Source: Achromobacter agilis
GTDB taxonomy: Bacteria > Pseudomonadota > Gammaproteobacteria > Burkholderiales > Burkholderiaceae_B
Assembly (NCBI RefSeq): GCF_900496965.1
Contig: NZ_UFQB01000010.1
Coordinates: forward strand, 62,001 to 126,000
Direction of reading: 5' to 3'
Length of the DNA stretch: 64,000 nucleotides
The notes under the pieces are model-generated. The model ran no database searches. It was not told the origin of the DNA and worked only from the letters and a program-made list of their open reading frames with translations. The position numbers were made by a program, and so were the translations under genes. Of the stretch, positions 61,834 to 64,000 are shown in pieces. Each line of letters begins with the position of its first letter. Position 1 is the first letter of the stretch.

Positions 61834-63144
61834 TCATGAAGCGCGCCCCACGGCCGCGGCGGCCGCGACGCGGCCCGTGCGCCAGTACAGCGCGGCGCTG
61901 ATCGCCAGCGCCAACACCAGCAGCCCGCCCGTCATTTCCGCCACGCCGCGCCAGGCGCCGGCCGTCCAGAATTGGCCCCCCAGCGCGCCCAGGACACTCG
62001 ATCCCACGTAGTACACCAGCAGGTAGAGCGAGGCCGCCAGCGCCTTGTAGCCGCGCGCCATCTGCCCTACCCAGCCGCTGGCCACCGCGTGGGCGGCGAA
62101 GAAGCCGAAAGTGAACACCACGATGCCCGCGATCAGGATGGGCAGCGACTCCGACAGTGTCAGCAGCAGCCCCGCGAGCGCCAGGCCCGTCGCCGCGCAA
62201 AGCATCGCGCCGCGGCCATGGCGATCCGCCAGCCGGCCGAAATAGGTCGACGCGAAAATCCCCACCAGATATACGACGAAGATGAAGCCGATGAAGGTCT
62301 GGCTCAAGGAAAACGGCGGCAACAGCAGGCGGAAGCCCACGTAGTTGTAGACGGTGACGAACGCGCCCATCAGCAGGCCGCCCAGGGCGAAGAGGCCGCA
62401 GAGCGGGCCGTTCTTCAGGTGGGCGCGGGCGCCGGCGCGCACGTCACCCCACACCCCTGCCCATCCCCTGCCCTGTTGCGGGACGAACCGGCGCGACGCG
62501 GGCAGCAGCCACACGAACAGCACGGCGGCCGCCATCCCCAGCACGCCCAGCGTGCCCAGCGCGGCGCGCCACCCGAAATGATCCGCCACCAGTCCGGTGA
62601 TGACCCGCCCGGACAGGCCGCCAAAGGCGCTCCCGCTGATGTACAGCCCCATGGCGAATCCCAGGGTCTCGGGCTCGACCTCTTCCGCCAGGTAGGCCAT
62701 GGCGACCGCCGGCACTCCGCCCATCGCCACGCCTTGCAGCGCGCGCAGCGCCAGCAGGCTGTGCCAGTCCGGCGCAAAGGCGGCCACCGTGCCCAGCACG
62801 GCGGAGGCGAACAGCGACAGCGCCATGACGCGCTTGCGCGGCAAAGATTGCGAAAAAAGGCCCACGAAGAAGATCGCCACCGCCAGCAAACCCGTGCACA
62901 GCGACAGGACCAGGCTGCTTTGCGCAGGTGACACGCCGAACGCGCCGGTGAAGAGCGGCATCAGCGGCTGCACGCAATACAACAGCGAAAAGGTGGAAAA
63001 GCCGGCCGCGAACAAGGCCCATTGGGCGCGGCGCAACCCGGGCGTGCCGCGGGCAGGGTAATGGGAGGAATCGGGGGAAGACGCAGCCGAAGGCACCGCC
63101 GGCGCGGCGGTTTCTGGCGAGGAACTGACTGGAGGGGTAGACAT
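61834..63144 (-). CDS. YnfM/arabinose-exporter-like MFS transporter
   Basis: A 436-residue, 12-helix MFS protein. After a variable Ser/Pro/Ala-rich N-terminus (to about 40) come FAAGFSTFSLLYCVQPLMPLF, FVGLFSQSLPRKRVMALSLF (motif A region), LRALQGVAMGGVPAVAMAYLAEEV and GFFAAHAVASGWVGQMA, all typical of YnfM/YdeA-like exporters. The start at 63144 has a weak GAG-type ribosome site. The divergent LysR gene, 158 bases away, is the likely regulator. Confidence 0.87.
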   Translation of the reverse strand: MSTPPVSSSPETAAPAVPSAASSPDSSHYPARGTPGLRRAQWALFAAGFSTFSLLYCVQPLMPLFTGAFGVSPAQSSLVLSLCTGLLAVAIFFVGLFSQSLPRKRVMALSLFASAVLGTVAAFAPDWHSLLALRALQGVAMGGVPAVAMAYLAEEVEPETLGFAMGLYISGSAFGGLSGRVITGLVADHFGWRAALGTLGVLGMAAAVLFVWLLPASRRFVPQQGRGWAGVWGDVRAGARAHLKNGPLCGLFALGGLLMGAFVTVYNYVGFRLLLPPFSLSQTFIGFIFVVYLVGIFASTYFGRLADRHGRGAMLCAATGLALAGLLLTLSESLPILIAGIVVFTFGFFAAHAVASGWVGQMARGYKALAASLYLLVYYVGSSVLGALGGQFWTAGAWRGVAEMTGGLLVLALAISAALYWRTGRVAAAAAVGRAS

Positions 63145-63241
63145 CTGAAATCTCGAAAGGCGCCGGGCAGCAGGCCTGTTCACACCGCAGGAGGCGTGGC
63201 AGAGGCCCTGACCCGCCCATTCAAGGTAGACTTTTCCGGTC

Positions 63242-63258
63242 CATATGTCCAATATATG
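63242..63258. promoter_or_regulatory. Candidate LysR operator between MFS and LysR genes
   Basis: CATAT (63242-63246), 7-base centre, ATATG (63254-63258): a dyad of the T-N11-A type bound by LysR proteins, in the AT-rich part of the divergent gap. A second small dyad TGGT-ATCG-ACCA lies at 63262-63273. Confidence 0.5.
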
Positions 63259-63302
63259 AAACTGGTATCGACCATATTTAATAACGATAGCCCTCCATCG
63301 CC

Positions 63303-64000
63303 ATGGAACTGCGCCACCTGCGTTACTTCACCGCTGTCGCGGAAGAGCTGCATTTCACCCGGGCCGCCACCAGGCTCGGCATCGGCCAGCCGCCCCTGAG
63401 CCAGCAGATCCAGCAGCTCGAGCGCGAAATCGGCACGCCGCTCTTCCTGCGGCTGCCGCGCGGCATCGCGTTGACCGAAGCGGGCACGCAATTCCTTGAA
63501 GACGCGCGCGCCATCCTGGCCAGCGCCGACCGCGCCGTGGACACTGCGCGCCGTCTGGGGCGCGGCGAACGCGGCGCAATCACCGTGGGTTTCACCGCCT
63601 CGGCCGTTTTCCATCCCTATCTGCCGCGCGCCATCCGCGCCTACCGCGACCGGTACCCGGGCGTGCGCGTCACCCTTACCGAAAGCAATACCATTTCCCT
63701 GCTGCGCGGCCTGCGGGCCGGCGACGTGGACGTGGCCTTCGTGCGCCCGCCCTACATGCTGGACCCGGAGTTCGAATCCGAACGCGTGCTGGACGAACCC
63801 ATGCTGGTCGCCCTGCCCCCCGATCATCCCTTGAGCCGCAAGCGCGCCATACCGATGGCTGCGCTTGCGGACGAGGACTTCGTGCTGTATCCGCGGCCCA
63901 TCGGCGCCGGCCTCTACGACGCCATCCAGTCCGCCTGCCAGCGGGCCGGATTCCTGCCGCGGGTGATTCAGGAAGCGCCGCAAATGGCGTCCATCGTGAG
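63303..64000 (+). CDS. LysR-family transcriptional regulator (3' end outside the window)
   Basis: The first 232 residues are present. The N-terminal winged helix-turn-helix is standard (MELRHLRYFTAVAEELHFTR, RLGIGQPPLSQQIQQLE), and the effector-binding domain begins near 90 (GAITVGFTASAVFHPYLPRA). The dyad in the gap upstream and the divergent MFS gene suggest that it controls that exporter. The aromatic/benzoate-type (CatM/BenM-like) subgroup is suggested by the MELRHLRYF start, but the ligand cannot be inferred. Confidence 0.9.
   Translation, partial: MELRHLRYFTAVAEELHFTRAATRLGIGQPPLSQQIQQLEREIGTPLFLRLPRGIALTEAGTQFLEDARAILASADRAVDTARRLGRGERGAITVGFTASAVFHPYLPRAIRAYRDRYPGVRVTLTESNTISLLRGLRAGDVDVAFVRPPYMLDPEFESERVLDEPMLVALPPDHPLSRKRAIPMAALADEDFVLYPRPIGAGLYDAIQSACQRAGFLPRVIQEAPQMASIV

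Overview
The window looks like a chromosomal segment of a very GC-rich betaproteobacterium, most likely Bordetella, Achromobacter or a close relative in the Alcaligenaceae. The reasons are the Tct-type tricarboxylate permease, the pairing of a DUF2946 gene with a TonB receptor, and the general gene repertoire and codon use. I saw no rRNA, tRNA, CRISPR array, insertion sequence or prophage. All assignments come from reading translations and motifs by eye.

Region 1 (1-16.5 kb) is a mixed metabolic and transport stretch. It holds a tctA-type permease with an in-frame stop, a SelW-like CxxC protein, a Bcr/CflA drug exporter, an ECHDC3-like crotonase lacking both catalytic glutamates, chrA, an AhpD-like protein, and a MocR regulator divergent from a GNAT/azoreductase pair. 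It continues with a Cys-rich secreted protein, the remains of a spermidine-synthase-like gene, a TerC/CBS membrane protein, mgtC with a long leader and small upstream reading frame, a CruR-like DUF2946 gene heading a TonB receptor, and a fused peptide-ABC ATPase.

Region 2 (16.7-41.2 kb) holds the ybhP-clsB-ybhN phospholipid operon, an AsmA-like protein, a small DUF883 pair, and then an eight-gene, 19-kb carbohydrate operon: glgA, glgE, treS-mak, glgB, glgX, treZ, malQ, treY. It combines the GlgE route (trehalose to maltose to maltose-1-phosphate to alpha-glucan), branching and debranching, and the TreYZ route back to trehalose. Six of its seven junctions overlap or nearly overlap. No glgC is visible.

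Region 3 (41.2-61.8 kb) is a stress and regulation island. It contains small hydrophilic and membrane proteins (DUF883, DUF3309, DUF4142, Pro- and Gln-rich proteins), a cytosolic Csp-type copper store, a tandem UspA with a perfect FNR box, an EAL phosphodiesterase, a FUSC exporter, a hydroxyacid dehydrogenase, Ku and LigD for end joining, two sigma-54 activators (one with and one without a receiver), a second-locus-type rpoN, a large hybrid histidine kinase, a DUF2325 protein and an orphan FlhD-like protein. Region 4 (61.8-64 kb) is an MFS exporter divergent from a LysR regulator cut by the window end.

The most interesting signal is regulatory. Sequences matching the sigma-54 -24/-12 promoter lie in front of rpoN itself, ku-ligD, the glg/tre operon, ybhP-clsB-ybhN and several small stress-type genes, usually with a shared GGGCAC-N5-TTGCT look. 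I infer a self-contained, autoregulated RpoN regulon that links storage sugar, membrane lipid, DNA end joining and small stress proteins, much as RpoS does elsewhere. This is a hypothesis from sequence, and I know of no description of it.
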